Shown here piece after piece: positions 38,113-48,169 of a stretch of 64,000 nucleotides of DNA. Numbering within the stretch: the first letter of the stretch is position 1; each line of letters opens with the position of its first letter. The position numbers were made by a program, and so were the translations under genes. The stretch is from contig BOLD01000001.1 in NCBI GenBank assembly GCA_016861345.1, positions 1-64,000 on the forward strand. The letters are read 5' to 3'. The notes under the pieces were generated by a model. It was not told where the DNA came from, made no database searches, and was given only the letters and a program-made list of their open reading frames with translations. Source of the stretch: Oligoflexia bacterium (GTDB lineage: Bacteria > Bdellovibrionota > Bdellovibrionia > Bdellovibrionales > Bdellovibrionaceae).

Positions 38113-38418
38113 AGGAGTCCCTCCGGCAATGAGTGTATGCCCAAAACTCACTGTCCCTAGACCTAAGGCTGATGTCAATGAAGGTGTTTTTGAATGTTTT
38201 GATATGCTGAGTTAATCAACATGGGGCGGAGGGTTAATTTGGCATTTTTGATGAGTTTTTGTTGCAAGTTTTAAGATGTACTTTTTCAACAGCCAATCCT
38301 CCGCAGGATTGTCTAATTATTAGACAGAATTTCCCCCTCAAAAACCGATTATTTGCAGCCCATTCGGGCGCGATTTTCGCACAACCTGAAATTTCGAATA
38401 AAACCACGGAGGCCATGT
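38113..38418. other. Divergent intergenic region smc / exported protein with two adjacent palindromes
   Basis: A 306-base gap without a gene. It holds CAATCCT-CCGC-AGGATTG (38294-38311), which abuts the 15-base palindrome GTCTAAT-T-ATTAGAC (38311-38325). These could be a terminator-like fold or operators controlling one or both divergent genes. Nothing else in the gap looks structured. Confidence 0.5.
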
Positions 38419-38868
38419 ATGTACAAATCTATTTCACGCTTTCTCCTTTTCTCACTTCTAATGACCTCAAATTCACTGTTTGCCTCAACCAACATCGACC
38501 AACTGGTCGGCCGTCAATTCAGTGGCATGAACGAAAATAATCAGCCCTGCTCTGTGGAAATCACTCGCCAAGTGGACGATAAAAATATTGAAATCCGCCT
38601 ACAAAATCAGAATCAGTCAGAAATGATCATCTTAAAGAAAAAATCTGGTTTATTCTCTGAGTCTTGGCGATCAAGTGAAATCATCAGCAAAAGAAGAACC
38701 CGCACTTACGACATCACAACACATCTTGAGGCCGAAATGCAAATCCAAGATGACGCCGAAAATAAAATGACTGTCTCATTCACGCGTCAACACTTCGTTT
38801 CCTACTCAACAGGCTTCAGTGATTTTTACGAGATTCATCCCATTACAAAATGTTCGAACTTGAAATGA
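38419..38868 (+). CDS. Small exported protein of unknown function
   Basis: 149 residues from the ATG at 38419, supported by GGAGG six bases upstream; the frame is open to 38353 but that extension precedes the signal peptide. Signal peptide YKSISRFLLFSLLMTSNSLFA. The mature chain is polar and beta-rich, with one Cys in NNQPCSVEI and another in ITKCSNLK at the end, which may pair. No family recognised. Confidence 0.62.
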   Translation: MYKSISRFLLFSLLMTSNSLFASTNIDQLVGRQFSGMNENNQPCSVEITRQVDDKNIEIRLQNQNQSEMIILKKKSGLFSESWRSSEIISKRRTRTYDITTHLEAEMQIQDDAENKMTVSFTRQHFVSYSTGFSDFYEIHPITKCSNLK

Positions 38869-38894
38869 ATTGGTCCGATAAAAAGCAAGCTCCC

Positions 38895-39461
38895 TTATTG
38901 CAAGAGAGCTTGTCCCGTTGAATCGTCAAATCCATCACAGTTCGAATCAAGCTCAACGATTGACTGACACCAAAGAGGAACTTCTTCCCCGGGAGCAATG
39001 CCTGTGCCTGTATCAACGTTTGCATCTGTACCTGTTCCAGAATCTACACTTGTACTTGTGTCTGCACCCGCATCGACAGCGCCATCCACAGAGCCCCCGT
39101 CTTCAACATCACAAGTTCCAAGATAATCTTTTTCATCATGAGTATCCCCACCATGATGAAGATGAGTCTTGGTTGCTGCCAATGGAAGAAGCATGGTCTT
39201 TGAATTTGTAGGATCACCCGGAGGGCGATGACAAATCTGAACGCAAAGTTTATTACCATGACATTCAAAAACATAATCACTAACTTGCTCCAATGTGGCT
39301 TGATCGAGACTGACTTTTAATGTTGTTAATCCCTGACCTTGTGACCCATTTAATTCTGATAAAACCTGTTGATTTGCCCCACTCTGGCCATCTTGATTAC
39401 ATCCGATTAACCCCATTGAAACTGCGACAGAACCGATCAGAAGTAGGTTTCGCATTGTCAT
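38895..39461 (-). CDS. Lipoprotein with CHRPPGDP motif and Asp/Thr-rich tail
   Basis: 188 residues from the ATG at 39461 (GGAGG eight bases upstream). The lipobox is SMGLIGC with the Cys near residue 21. The middle carries QICHRPPGDPTNSKTMLLPL, then THLHHGGDTHDEKDYLGTCD. This C-H-R-P-P-G-[ND]-P ... H-L-x-H-G-D ... G-x-C arrangement recurs in secreted proteins of many bacteria; its function is not established, and a metal or Ca site is plausible. After residue 125 come Asp, Thr and Gly repeats and two more cysteines. Likely surface-exposed. Confidence 0.72.
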   Translation of the reverse strand: MTMRNLLLIGSVAVSMGLIGCNQDGQSGANQQVLSELNGSQGQGLTTLKVSLDQATLEQVSDYVFECHGNKLCVQICHRPPGDPTNSKTMLLPLAATKTHLHHGGDTHDEKDYLGTCDVEDGGSVDGAVDAGADTSTSVDSGTGTDANVDTGTGIAPGEEVPLWCQSIVELDSNCDGFDDSTGQALLQ

Positions 39462-39554
39462 AAAAGACCTCCGCATAACAAAAATCCTACCACCCAAATA
39501 GATTGTCACAAAATTTTAACGCTCTTTTCTCACACGAGAACAATCACTTTTGGA

Positions 39555-39824
39555 ATGATTAAATTTCTGGAAAAACTTTTGTCGATGATTCTTCAGAATA
39601 GTGACAAACTTCTGAACACTGGCTTAGAAAATGCAAAAGCGAGCCTAGCAGACATGCGGGGACTCGCTTTTGGGTTGCTATTCGGACATTTCCGACGGGA
39701 GGTCCGAATGATTAACTCTCAGTTAATTATGTCTCGGCGTAAAAAAGACTTTGTTGAACGGGTTTTAAGTCTAGTTTTACTAGTGCTAAAAATCCTGAAA
39801 GCAATCTTTGATCTCTTAGGTTAG
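39555..39824 (+). CDS. Possible small protein with hydrophobic C-terminus
   Basis: An 89-codon frame with weak support: ATG at 39555 with only TTTTGG near the ribosome-site position. It is Leu- and Lys-rich, with an amphipathic beginning (MIKFLEKLLSMILQNSDKLL), a basic centre (SRRKKDFVERV) and a hydrophobic end (LSLVLLVLKILKAIFDLLG) that could insert in a membrane. Three inverted repeats lie inside the frame, so the stretch may instead be a structured RNA. I cannot decide between the two. Confidence 0.35.
   Translation: MIKFLEKLLSMILQNSDKLLNTGLENAKASLADMRGLAFGLLFGHFRREVRMINSQLIMSRRKKDFVERVLSLVLLVLKILKAIFDLLG
39634..39783 (+). repeat. Three inverted repeats in a row
   Basis: CAAAAGCGAG (39634-39643) pairs with CTCGCTTTTG (39663-39672). 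ATTCGGAC (39680-39687) pairs with GTCCGAAT (39702-39709). CTAGT (39771-39775) pairs with ACTAG (39779-39783). The first two are perfect and adjacent. They lie in a 416-base space between the lipoprotein gene and the solute-binding gene. Confidence 0.5.
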
Positions 39825-39925
39825 TAACCCTGGGGTGCTTCAACATGTACACCTTCCCCATGGGTTGGGAACTTAAAATCCTTCGATTAGCAAACCAGGG
39901 AGGCTTGCCCTGCATGTTCTGCGCT

Positions 39926-41563
39926 TTAATATTCCCACTTCTCAATCTCAAGATACTCCGAAAAAACATGGCCAGACATTTGATAATTTTTTAATCCCTT
40001 GGGTATGACTGAGTTATTCGGCCGATAATAAAGGGGAATTGCGGGGAGTTCTTCTGTATAAGCGCGAATCACTTTTCGCATCAATTCAATGCGCTTTTTT
40101 GATTCAAATTCTGTCTCCACTTTTTCAAGCCACTGATCCACTTTCAGATTTTTCCACCCGGGTCGGTTCGATCCGGAGAAAGAATTTTTCTCAGAGGGAA
40201 TTTTTTCAGAGTGAAGGAGATTGAGCTGTGACCCATCAGGATTGAGAACCCAAGAATAAAAACCCACCTCGAATTTTCGTTTTTTAAGAATTTCCGGAAA
40301 TAGCACTCGCGCGGGATAATTTTTGATTTGAAGTTCCACTCCAACCTGCTTCCACGCACCTTGAATAAAAACTTCAACCATTTCACTGAGCTTGTTATCT
40401 GCCGCCGAGTTGATGGTCAGCGTGAGCGACTTACCCTCTTTTTCTCGAATCCCCTTTTTACCCATTTTCCAACCTGCAGCCTCGAGAAGTTCATTTGCTT
40501 TTGCTCGAGAGTACTCATATTTTTTCACCCACTTGGGATCATCCGTAAACCAAGAATCAATTTCGGCCGCAAAGTGATGAGAGGGCTTGATTTTATTTTT
40601 AAAAAAAGCTTTAGCTAATTCATCTCGATTAATAGCATGAGCCAATGCCTGGCGAACTTTGATGTCCTGAAGCACGGGGTGATCTAAATTCAGATCTAAA
40701 TGTGAATACACAAATCCAGGAATTATTTTGACTTCAAAAGGCAATTTCTCTTTCTGAATTTTCTCTTCAAAAGCCAGGGCCTGATCAAGACTGAGCCCAG
40801 AACTTGAAGCCATTTGAACAACTCCGGATCTGAGATTGGCCTCAATCGTTGCAGTGTTCAGTATCCATTTAAAAATCACTTTATCAAAATACGGCTTTAA
40901 TCCATAAAATTTTTCATTTCGTTTCAGCAAAATATGAGAGCCCTGTTTGATCTCAGAAACAACAAAGGGCCCATTGTAAAGCCCTGGATTTGCTGGCTCT
41001 CGCACATAGAGAGAATTTCTCTCGTATCCCAGATCCTGATCTTTATATTTTTGATAGATCGGAAATTCTAAGTGAGCGGGAATGGGCCTTGGAAAAGTGA
41101 GATAAAAATTCCACTTGGCCTCTTTAAAGTGAACCTGACATTTCTTGGGATTATTTTGGTCGACAATAATGCCCTTGATATTTTCATAATCTTCTCGGTT
41201 CGCTGTGGAAACTTTTGGACCCAATCCAATCTCTAAAGTTGCCTTAAGATCCTGACAGGTCACAGGATTGCCATCCCCCCAATTCGCCTCTGCGCGAAAC
41301 TCGATCTCTGTCATCAGCCCTTGGGCCGTTTTTTGTTTAGCTTTTGGAATATCTTTGAGAAGAACAGGCTCAATTTTTCCATTTGGGGTGATTTTCACAA
41401 GAGGTCTTAGAGTCGAATCTTGCACGTAAATCGCGGCCATCATTGTGTTGACCAGTGGATTAAGCGTTTCAAATTCGGCATTCAGTGCAATGTTCAGTTC
41501 TTTGGAGTTTGACTGAGCAAACCCCAAAGACCCCATAAATAGAAGCGCGATTACTTTGAACAT
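39926..41563 (-). CDS. Peptide/oligopeptide ABC transporter solute-binding protein (SBP_bac_5)
   Basis: 545 residues with signal peptide MFKVIALLFMGSLGFAQS. The body follows the DppA/OppA fold: LNIALNAEFETLNPLVNT at the start, EFRAEANWGDGNPVTCQDLK, VRQALAHAINRDELAKAFF and the IPLYYRPN near the end. It binds a peptide or similar ligand in the periplasm for an ABC importer. No permease or ATPase gene is adjacent. Its ATG overlaps the ppdK stop by one base (TAATG), an unusual coupling, and the protein may serve a transporter encoded elsewhere or act as a sensor. Confidence 0.9.
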   Translation of the reverse strand: MFKVIALLFMGSLGFAQSNSKELNIALNAEFETLNPLVNTMMAAIYVQDSTLRPLVKITPNGKIEPVLLKDIPKAKQKTAQGLMTEIEFRAEANWGDGNPVTCQDLKATLEIGLGPKVSTANREDYENIKGIIVDQNNPKKCQVHFKEAKWNFYLTFPRPIPAHLEFPIYQKYKDQDLGYERNSLYVREPANPGLYNGPFVVSEIKQGSHILLKRNEKFYGLKPYFDKVIFKWILNTATIEANLRSGVVQMASSSGLSLDQALAFEEKIQKEKLPFEVKIIPGFVYSHLDLNLDHPVLQDIKVRQALAHAINRDELAKAFFKNKIKPSHHFAAEIDSWFTDDPKWVKKYEYSRAKANELLEAAGWKMGKKGIREKEGKSLTLTINSAADNKLSEMVEVFIQGAWKQVGVELQIKNYPARVLFPEILKKRKFEVGFYSWVLNPDGSQLNLLHSEKIPSEKNSFSGSNRPGWKNLKVDQWLEKVETEFESKKRIELMRKVIRAYTEELPAIPLYYRPNNSVIPKGLKNYQMSGHVFSEYLEIEKWEY

Positions 41564-44247
41564 TAGCTATGAAGCTTTTTCCCCATCAGCGCAGCCCGAG
41601 CTGCTGCCAAACGAGCAATCGGTACACGGTAAGGTGAGCAAGAGACGTAATCAAGTCCGACACGATTAAAGAACTCGATACTGTCTGGATCTCCCCCGTG
41701 CTCTCCGCAAACTCCGACCTTGAGATCAGGCTTTGTCTTTCTTCCTAAGTCTACACCCATTTTGACGAGCAAGCCTGTACCTGCCTGATCAATGCTGACA
41801 AATGGATCTTTTGCGTAAATGCCTTGAGAAACGTAAGAGCCTAAGAATCTCCCCGAGTCATCACGAGATAAGCCAAGGGTGGTCTGAGTTAAGTCATTCG
41901 TTCCAAAGCTAAAGAAGTCCGCATGATCAGCAATCAAATCTGCAGTCACTGCCGCTCGAGGAAGCTCAATCATTGTTCCAACAAGGTAGTCAAATTTGAT
42001 CCCTTTTTCTTTCTGAACAGTTTCAACTTCATTCACAACAAGGTCTCGTAAGATCTCAAGCTCTTTATCAATTCCCACCAACGGGATCATAATTTCAGGA
42101 ACAAGCTTATCTCCAGATTTCACAAGCTCCGCTGCGGCTTCTGCAATAGCGCGAGTTTGCATTTTGTAGATCTCAGGATATGTGATCGCCAGTCGGCACC
42201 CACGATGGCCCAGCATAGGGTTAAACTCGTGAAGCGAGCTCACCTTTGATCTCACTGAATTCACATCCATTGACACGCGCTTTGCAAATTCTTGAATCTC
42301 ATGCTCTGTGTGAGGAACAAACTCATGAAGTGGTGGATCCAAAAGACGAATCGTCACAGGATAGCCCTTCATGATTTTGAAAATAGATAAGAAATCACTT
42401 CGCTGCATTGGCAAAAGCTTTGATAAAGCTCTCTCACGATCAGTTGTGTTGTCCGCAATAATCATCTCACGAACAGCATCAATGCGATCAGGGCCAAAGA
42501 ACATGTGTTCTGTACGGCAAAGACCAATCCCCTCTGCCCCAAAGTTTCTTGCAGTCTCTGTATCTTTTGGAGTATCGGCATTTGTTCGAACCTTCAAACG
42601 ACGAACGCTGTCTGCAATTTTCATAATGCGGTCAAAAGTTCCAGACAACTGCGGTTCTAGAGTTTTCACCAGCCCCAGATAAACTTCTCCTGTTCCTCCG
42701 TCCAAAGTGATCACATCACCTTGCTTCAGAACATAGCCCTTCACCTTCATTGTTTTTTGGTTGTAGTCCACTTCGATATCACCACAACCGGCCACACAGC
42801 ACTTGCCCATTCCGCGAGCCACAACAGCTGCGTGTGATGTCATTCCTCCACGAGTGGTGAGAATTCCCTGAGCTGCCACCATTCCGGCAATATCTTCTGG
42901 CGAAGTTTCAATACGAACAAGAATAACTTTTTTCGCCTGTTCTTTCCATTCAACTGCTTCTTCCGCTGTGAAAACGATCTGACCGCTCACACCACCGGGG
43001 CTGGCAGGAAGACCTTTTGCCAGCTGTGTTTTTTCAGCCTTTGGATCAAGAGTTGGGTGAAGCAGTTGATCCAAAGAAGCTGGATCAATACGAAGAATGG
43101 CTTCTTCATTGGTGATGAGCTTCTCATCCATCATATCACAAGCAATTTGCAATGCTGCACTGGCTGTTCGCTTGCCTGTTCTGGTTTGAAGCATCCACAG
43201 CGTGTTTCTTTCAACTGTGAACTCGATATCTTGCATATCACGGTAATGCTTCTCAAGTTTCATGTAAATATCAGTGAGCTGCTTGTAAGGCTCAGGCATA
43301 ACCTTTGCCATCTCTGAAATCGGAATCGGAGTACGAATACCCGCAACAACGTCTTCACCCTGAGCGTTGACAAGAAATTCTCCGTAGAACTTTTTCTCAC
43401 CTGTGCTGGGATTTCGAGTAAAGGCCACACCCGTTGCCGAGTCATCACCCATGTTTCCAAAAACCATGGCTTGGACATTCACCGCTGTTCCCCAGCTTGC
43501 AGGGATGTGATGAAGTTCACGGTATGTGATCGCTCGAGGCGTATTCCATGAACGGAACACTGCAGAGATTGATCCCCACAACTGATCCCAAGGTTCAGTC
43601 GGGAAAGACTGACCCGTCGTGCTCTTGACTAAATCTTTAAACTTTTTCACCAGAACCTTCAGATCCTCTGTCTTTAATTCTGTGTCATAGTGATAACCTT
43701 TTTCTGCCTTTAAATCTTCAAGCGTTACCTCAAGCAAAGATCCATTCATATTCATGACGACATCAGAATACATTTGAATGAATCGACGATACGAATCCCA
43801 CGCAAATCGAGGATTTCCACTGATTTTAGCTAAACCCTCGACCGTTTGATCATTTAATCCCAAATTTAGAATTGTATCCATCATCCCTGGCATTGAAGCT
43901 CTTGCTCCAGAGCGAACAGAAACCAAAAGAGGATTGGCCACATCACCAAATTTCTTTCCGATTTTCGATTCGACTTTTTTCATCGCCGCTTCAACCGCAG
44001 GGCGAGTCCACTCTGGCAATTTTCCGCCGCACTCATAATAGTGCGTACAAACTTCAGTCGAAATCGTAAAACCCGGAGGAACTGGAATTCCCAAAGCTGT
44101 CATCTCAGCCAGATTCGCGCCCTTACCGCCCAGAATTGATTTCATTCCGGCGTTACCATCGGTGTCCCCAGCTGAAAAGAAGTAAACAAACTTTTCAGGG
44201 ATTGGAGTTTTTTGATTTTGTTTAGCTTGTGTGGATTGAGTTTGCAT
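41563..44247 (-). CDS. ppdK: Pyruvate, phosphate dikinase
   Basis: Interconverts pyruvate + ATP + Pi and phosphoenolpyruvate + AMP + PPi, feeding gluconeogenesis from amino acids. 894 residues, the usual size. Parts: an N-terminal nucleotide-binding domain (GGKGANLAEM, PRFAWDSYRRFI), the phospho-His loop TRGGMTSHAAVVARGMGKCC near 480, and the C-terminal PEP/pyruvate domain with RTEHMFFGPDRI and the catalytic GVCGEHGGDPDSI. The 27 residues before YFFSAGD are a polar extension. The ATG overlaps the glyS stop by one base. Confidence 0.96.
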   Translation of the reverse strand: MQTQSTQAKQNQKTPIPEKFVYFFSAGDTDGNAGMKSILGGKGANLAEMTALGIPVPPGFTISTEVCTHYYECGGKLPEWTRPAVEAAMKKVESKIGKKFGDVANPLLVSVRSGARASMPGMMDTILNLGLNDQTVEGLAKISGNPRFAWDSYRRFIQMYSDVVMNMNGSLLEVTLEDLKAEKGYHYDTELKTEDLKVLVKKFKDLVKSTTGQSFPTEPWDQLWGSISAVFRSWNTPRAITYRELHHIPASWGTAVNVQAMVFGNMGDDSATGVAFTRNPSTGEKKFYGEFLVNAQGEDVVAGIRTPIPISEMAKVMPEPYKQLTDIYMKLEKHYRDMQDIEFTVERNTLWMLQTRTGKRTASAALQIACDMMDEKLITNEEAILRIDPASLDQLLHPTLDPKAEKTQLAKGLPASPGGVSGQIVFTAEEAVEWKEQAKKVILVRIETSPEDIAGMVAAQGILTTRGGMTSHAAVVARGMGKCCVAGCGDIEVDYNQKTMKVKGYVLKQGDVITLDGGTGEVYLGLVKTLEPQLSGTFDRIMKIADSVRRLKVRTNADTPKDTETARNFGAEGIGLCRTEHMFFGPDRIDAVREMIIADNTTDRERALSKLLPMQRSDFLSIFKIMKGYPVTIRLLDPPLHEFVPHTEHEIQEFAKRVSMDVNSVRSKVSSLHEFNPMLGHRGCRLAITYPEIYKMQTRAIAEAAAELVKSGDKLVPEIMIPLVGIDKELEILRDLVVNEVETVQKEKGIKFDYLVGTMIELPRAAVTADLIADHADFFSFGTNDLTQTTLGLSRDDSGRFLGSYVSQGIYAKDPFVSIDQAGTGLLVKMGVDLGRKTKPDLKVGVCGEHGGDPDSIEFFNRVGLDYVSCSPYRVPIARLAAARAALMGKKLHS

Positions 44248-45611
44248 TAAAAGCTCTCCTTCATTCCTTTACGAACATATTCATTCAACGCTGAAATCGC
44301 GACTCGGTCCTGCTTCATTGTGTCCCGATGTCTAACCGTCACCGCCTGATCATTTAAAGTATCAAAGTCGACCGTTACACAATATGGAGTTCCAATTTCG
44401 TCTTGGCGACGATAACGTTTTCCAATTGAGGCGCTCTCGTCATATTGAACCTCAAAATCTTCTGCCAATTGGTCACGTAATTTTTCACCAAGATTGCATA
44501 ATTCATCTTTTTTCGACAGCGGCAATACCGCAACTTTAACTGGTGAAATCTCAGGATGAAGTCCCAAGACAACACGAACGTCTTCTTGACCCTTTTCATC
44601 AAGAGTAACTTCTTCTCGGTAAGCATCACACATAAAAGCCAAGAAAAGTCGGTCACAGCCCACAGCTGTTTCAATCACATAAGGAATATATTTTTCTTTC
44701 GAAGCTTCATCGAAGTACTCTAAGTTTTTTCCTGAGAACTTTGAGTGCTGAGTGAGATCAAAATCTGATCGATTGTGAACACCCTCTAGCTCAGACCATC
44801 CCATTGGGAAAAGATACTGAACATCTTCTGCTGCCTTGGCGTAGTGAGCTAGTTCTGTTGGTCCATGGGGATGGAACCTCAGATTGGCCATATTCATTCC
44901 GTATTTTTTATAGAAAGACCAACGGATCTCTTTCCAGTCATTAAACCATTTCTCGTCTGTTCCTGGCTTCACGAAAAATTGCATTTCCATTTGTTCAAAT
45001 TCACGAGTGCGGAAAATAAAGTTGCCAGGAGTGATCTCATTTCGAAATGATTTTCCGATGGCCGCGATTCCGAATGGAATTTTATATCTTGTCGTCACCT
45101 GACAGTTTTGAAAGTTCACATAGTGACCTTGAGCTGTTTCTGGGCGAAGATAAATCACTGATCCCTGATCTTCAACCGGGCCCATGTGAGTTTTAAACAT
45201 CAGGTTAAATTGTCTTGGCTCAGAAAGGTTTTTCCCTCCGCAAGTCGGACACTGCTTTTTGTTGATGTAGGAATCAGTGTTGTCCGCACGAAATCGTGTT
45301 TTACAATCTTTGCAATCAACCAAAGGATCCGAAAAACCATCCACGTGACCAGAAGCTTTCCAAACCATTGGGTGCATCAAGATAGCAGCATCAATACCGC
45401 ACATGTTCGGTCGACGAGTCATTGCATTCCACCAAATGCGCTTCACATTGTACTTCATTGCTGAACCAAGAGGCCCATAGTCCCAACATGAATTCAATCC
45501 CCCGTAAACTTCAGAGCTTTGAAAAACAAAACCCCTTCGTTTTGACAAAGAAACCAGAGTTGCTAAATCTTTCAGACGGCGTACCGTGACGGTGCCATTT
45601 GGTGCTGTCAT
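44247..45611 (-). CDS. glyS: Glycyl-tRNA synthetase, homodimeric class II type
   Basis: 454 residues of the single-chain (alpha2) type rather than the two-gene alpha/beta type. The start is the ATG at 45611 because TGGAGG lies just upstream. The catalytic domain has [18 protein letters not shown], the class II motif 2 region [20 protein letters not shown] and motif 3-like [21 protein letters not shown]...CPTCGGKN pair forms a zinc-ribbon-like insert near 81-130. The C-terminal anticodon-binding domain begins near 345. It heads the glyS-ppdK-binding-protein run. Confidence 0.95.
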   Translation of the reverse strand: MTAPNGTVTVRRLKDLATLVSLSKRRGFVFQSSEVYGGLNSCWDYGPLGSAMKYNVKRIWWNAMTRRPNMCGIDAAILMHPMVWKASGHVDGFSDPLVDCKDCKTRFRADNTDSYINKKQCPTCGGKNLSEPRQFNLMFKTHMGPVEDQGSVIYLRPETAQGHYVNFQNCQVTTRYKIPFGIAAIGKSFRNEITPGNFIFRTREFEQMEMQFFVKPGTDEKWFNDWKEIRWSFYKKYGMNMANLRFHPHGPTELAHYAKAAEDVQYLFPMGWSELEGVHNRSDFDLTQHSKFSGKNLEYFDEASKEKYIPYVIETAVGCDRLFLAFMCDAYREEVTLDEKGQEDVRVVLGLHPEISPVKVAVLPLSKKDELCNLGEKLRDQLAEDFEVQYDESASIGKRYRRQDEIGTPYCVTVDFDTLNDQAVTVRHRDTMKQDRVAISALNEYVRKGMKESF

Positions 45612-45737
45612 AAATCCTCCAAAAACTAGACTACTTAGGGCTAACACTTGCTGAAAAAACATTCAATAAAAAGAGGTCTTGGCAACCCCTGTCTAGAGCG
45701 GTTAACCTAATCGTGAGTTGGACCGTCAGGAGGACAA

Positions 45738-46208
45738 ATGACTGCTCAGAAATCAGGCAAGGCTGCCCTTGTCAAACTTGTGATTTTCTCACTTTTTTCA
45801 CTCACAATTCCCATTTTACTCATCGCGCCACAGTCAGAATCTCAATCCCCAGTTAAATTAAAAACAGAGGACGAGGCCTATCGCCAATATAAAATTGTTC
45901 TTTCACGTCAGTTGGGCGTCACCTGCTCTGCTTGTCACAACACTTTAGATTTTTCCTCTGATGAAAAACTCGCCTTTAAAGTCGCAAAAGATCATATGAA
46001 ACTCACTCAGCTTCTGATTGACCACGGCATGGATGGACAAAAAGGACGCCCCAAGGCTGATTGTTACCTTTGTCACCGGGGCAAATTAAAGCCTGACTAC
46101 AAAGAACCTACTCATCCCATGCTCAATGATAGGCCTAACCCTAAAAAAGAAAAATCCCCTTCAACAACAGATGAAGAGGATTTAAAATCGGAAAAAGATA
46201 AGAACTAG
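45738..46208 (+). CDS. Membrane-anchored diheme cytochrome c
   Basis: 156 residues. One N-terminal hydrophobic segment (VIFSLFSLTIPILLIAP, about 15-31) is an anchor or signal. Two heme motifs CSACH (near 62) and CYLCH (near 114) sit in a pattern VTCSACHNTLDF...DCYLCHRG that resembles the reaction-centre cytochrome c family (PF02276) found also in non-phototrophs. The last 30 residues are Lys/Glu/Pro-rich. It should carry electrons in the periplasm. It is divergent from glyS, with AGGAGG before its ATG. Confidence 0.85.
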   Translation: MTAQKSGKAALVKLVIFSLFSLTIPILLIAPQSESQSPVKLKTEDEAYRQYKIVLSRQLGVTCSACHNTLDFSSDEKLAFKVAKDHMKLTQLLIDHGMDGQKGRPKADCYLCHRGKLKPDYKEPTHPMLNDRPNPKKEKSPSTTDEEDLKSEKDKN

Positions 46209-46212
46209 AATC

Positions 46213-48135
46213 CTAAGCGGCGCTTCCAAAACTGTTTGACTGGGAACTCACCTCAGATGCTTGAGCATCTCCCTGCTTATTCTCAACTTCCTTACCTGTC
46301 ATAACAGACATCATTTGATGAACAGCTCTATTCAGCTCATGAACTTGTCCACCAAGTTGTCTTGATGAATCCGCAGACTGCTGCACCATCACAGCATTCG
46401 TTTCAACACCCATGCTGATATCAGCCACAATATTTAGCATCTCTTTGAGTTTTTGTTGCTGCTCAGCTGCGGCACGGGCAATCTCTTGAGAAGAGTCCGC
46501 AGCTTTAGTCGCCTGCTCGGAAATTGTTGTGAAGCTTTCCGTACATCGCTTGACAGAATCAACTCCAGTTTCCATACCTTTTTTGGATTCCTCAACAAGG
46601 ACATCAACCTCTGACTTCATTTGATTAACAATCTCTGTAACGCGCTCTTTGCTTTCATGCACTAGGCCTACAATTTCAACAGCCGCACTGCCACTGACCT
46701 GTGCTAATTTACCCACCTCTTCAGCAACAACTTGGAATCCCTTACCGGCCTCACCCGCACGAGCCGCCTCGACAGAAGCATTAAATGAAAGCAAGCGACT
46801 TTGAAAAACGATATCGTGAATGATTTTTGTCTTCTCTTCGATTCGACTAATCATATCAGTAATTTCTTTGAAGCGAGAATGAGACTCTTCAATTTTTCCA
46901 CACAGTCTCGAGTTGCCATCATGAATCGTGTTCATTGATGAAGCCACCTCACCAATCAAACCGCGACCGACCTCGATATCAACCTGACATTGAGTCATCG
47001 CCGACATTGTTTGCTGTGCTGTTTCGCTTGTTTTTTCAAAGACCAAGGTAAATTCATCCAAATTTTTAGTTGTCTTACGAATCAGATCCGTTTGTTGACT
47101 ACTTGTCGCATCCAATTGTGATGAAAACTCTAAGGCCAAAATGGAAAGACTTTGTAACCGATCTGAAACATCAAAAATATTCGACGAGGCTGAATTTACC
47201 TCTCGCATCAGAATGCGAACCATAAAGAAGGTTACCGTCAGAACAAAAATTGCCATAATCAGCGCAACGGCTCCCAGTATTGTGATCTTCAGATTCGCCG
47301 AAATCTGCGCCTCCTCTGACTGAGCTCGGATGCCAGCTAACTGCTTGTCATGAATGACCTTTAACTCATCAACAGCCGCACTAATCTTCTGAAAATATTC
47401 TTTTGGGTCAATACCATAGCCACCCTCTGGAGACTTCTGTAAAACTTGATCAACAGCTTCGAGGGATTTTTTATACACCTCAGACTCTCTGAACTTCCTG
47501 AGACTCTCGGCCTCTGCCGTTTGCAATAGCAATGTGGGACTTTGAACTGCCGCTTGCAGGCTTCTCTTTAGTCCATTGATTTTATATGCCGTCAGATGAG
47601 AAATGGGTTTATTATCAGATAAAATCTTTGTTACATTTGCTCTTAATAGACCCGCATAATCTTTTGCTGATTCAAGAAGGGTCATACTGAGAAGATAAGT
47701 TTCTAGCCCACCCAAACGAGAACTTCGCGCATAATTCACTTGCGTCGCAATACATTCTTCAATCAGTTGGCTAAACTGAGCAATAACCTCGTCAGCTGGC
47801 TTTTTATCGATAACAAGTTTTCGAATTTCGTCAATTCGATATTTCATAGCTTGGGCCGACAAAGTCACACTACTATCCGTTTGATCTTGTTGCTTCTTGT
47901 ATTCTTCTGGGGAAATTGCACCTGAAAGATAAAGGCTGTATTTACCTCTTTCCTTTTGCAATTCATGAACCATTTCAGAGAAGGCCTGAGTTTGACGGAC
48001 CATCTCAAGCCCGTATTTGACTTGTTGATAAGACGTCCAATTTTGATGGATGTAAGAAGCAGCCATCAATATAAAGGAAATCAGTGGAAGAATAACGAGG
48101 CCTGCAATTTTGAGTGACAAAGGTAAACGTATCAT
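46213..48135 (-). CDS. Methyl-accepting chemotaxis protein with NIT-like sensor
   Basis: 640 residues. A first membrane helix ([19 protein letters not shown]) is followed by a periplasmic helical domain with [18 protein letters not shown] near 51-68, the pattern of NIT (nitrate/nitrite-sensing) domains. A second membrane helix ([20 protein letters not shown]) lies near 285, then the coiled-coil signalling domain with the conserved tip [24 protein letters not shown]. The ligand is not proven. No HAMP domain is obvious. A sigma-28-like promoter ends about seven bases before the ATG, so the message may be leaderless. Confidence 0.92.
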   Translation of the reverse strand: MIRLPLSLKIAGLVILPLISFILMAASYIHQNWTSYQQVKYGLEMVRQTQAFSEMVHELQKERGKYSLYLSGAISPEEYKKQQDQTDSSVTLSAQAMKYRIDEIRKLVIDKKPADEVIAQFSQLIEECIATQVNYARSSRLGGLETYLLSMTLLESAKDYAGLLRANVTKILSDNKPISHLTAYKINGLKRSLQAAVQSPTLLLQTAEAESLRKFRESEVYKKSLEAVDQVLQKSPEGGYGIDPKEYFQKISAAVDELKVIHDKQLAGIRAQSEEAQISANLKITILGAVALIMAIFVLTVTFFMVRILMREVNSASSNIFDVSDRLQSLSILALEFSSQLDATSSQQTDLIRKTTKNLDEFTLVFEKTSETAQQTMSAMTQCQVDIEVGRGLIGEVASSMNTIHDGNSRLCGKIEESHSRFKEITDMISRIEEKTKIIHDIVFQSRLLSFNASVEAARAGEAGKGFQVVAEEVGKLAQVSGSAAVEIVGLVHESKERVTEIVNQMKSEVDVLVEESKKGMETGVDSVKRCTESFTTISEQATKAADSSQEIARAAAEQQQKLKEMLNIVADISMGVETNAVMVQQSADSSRQLGGQVHELNRAVHQMMSVMTGKEVENKQGDAQASEVSSQSNSFGSAA

Positions 48136-48142
48136 GCCCTAG

Positions 48143-48169
48143 CTATCGGCTATTTCTCAAAAAAACTTA
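48143..48169 (-). promoter_or_regulatory. Sigma-28 (FliA)-like promoter of the chemotaxis gene
   Basis: On the minus strand, TAAGTTTT (48169-48162), an 11-base spacer and GCCGATAG (48150-48143) match the flagellar consensus TAAAGTTT-N11-GCCGATAA at 13 of 16 positions. Initiation would fall at or next to the ATG at 48135. Confidence 0.6.
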
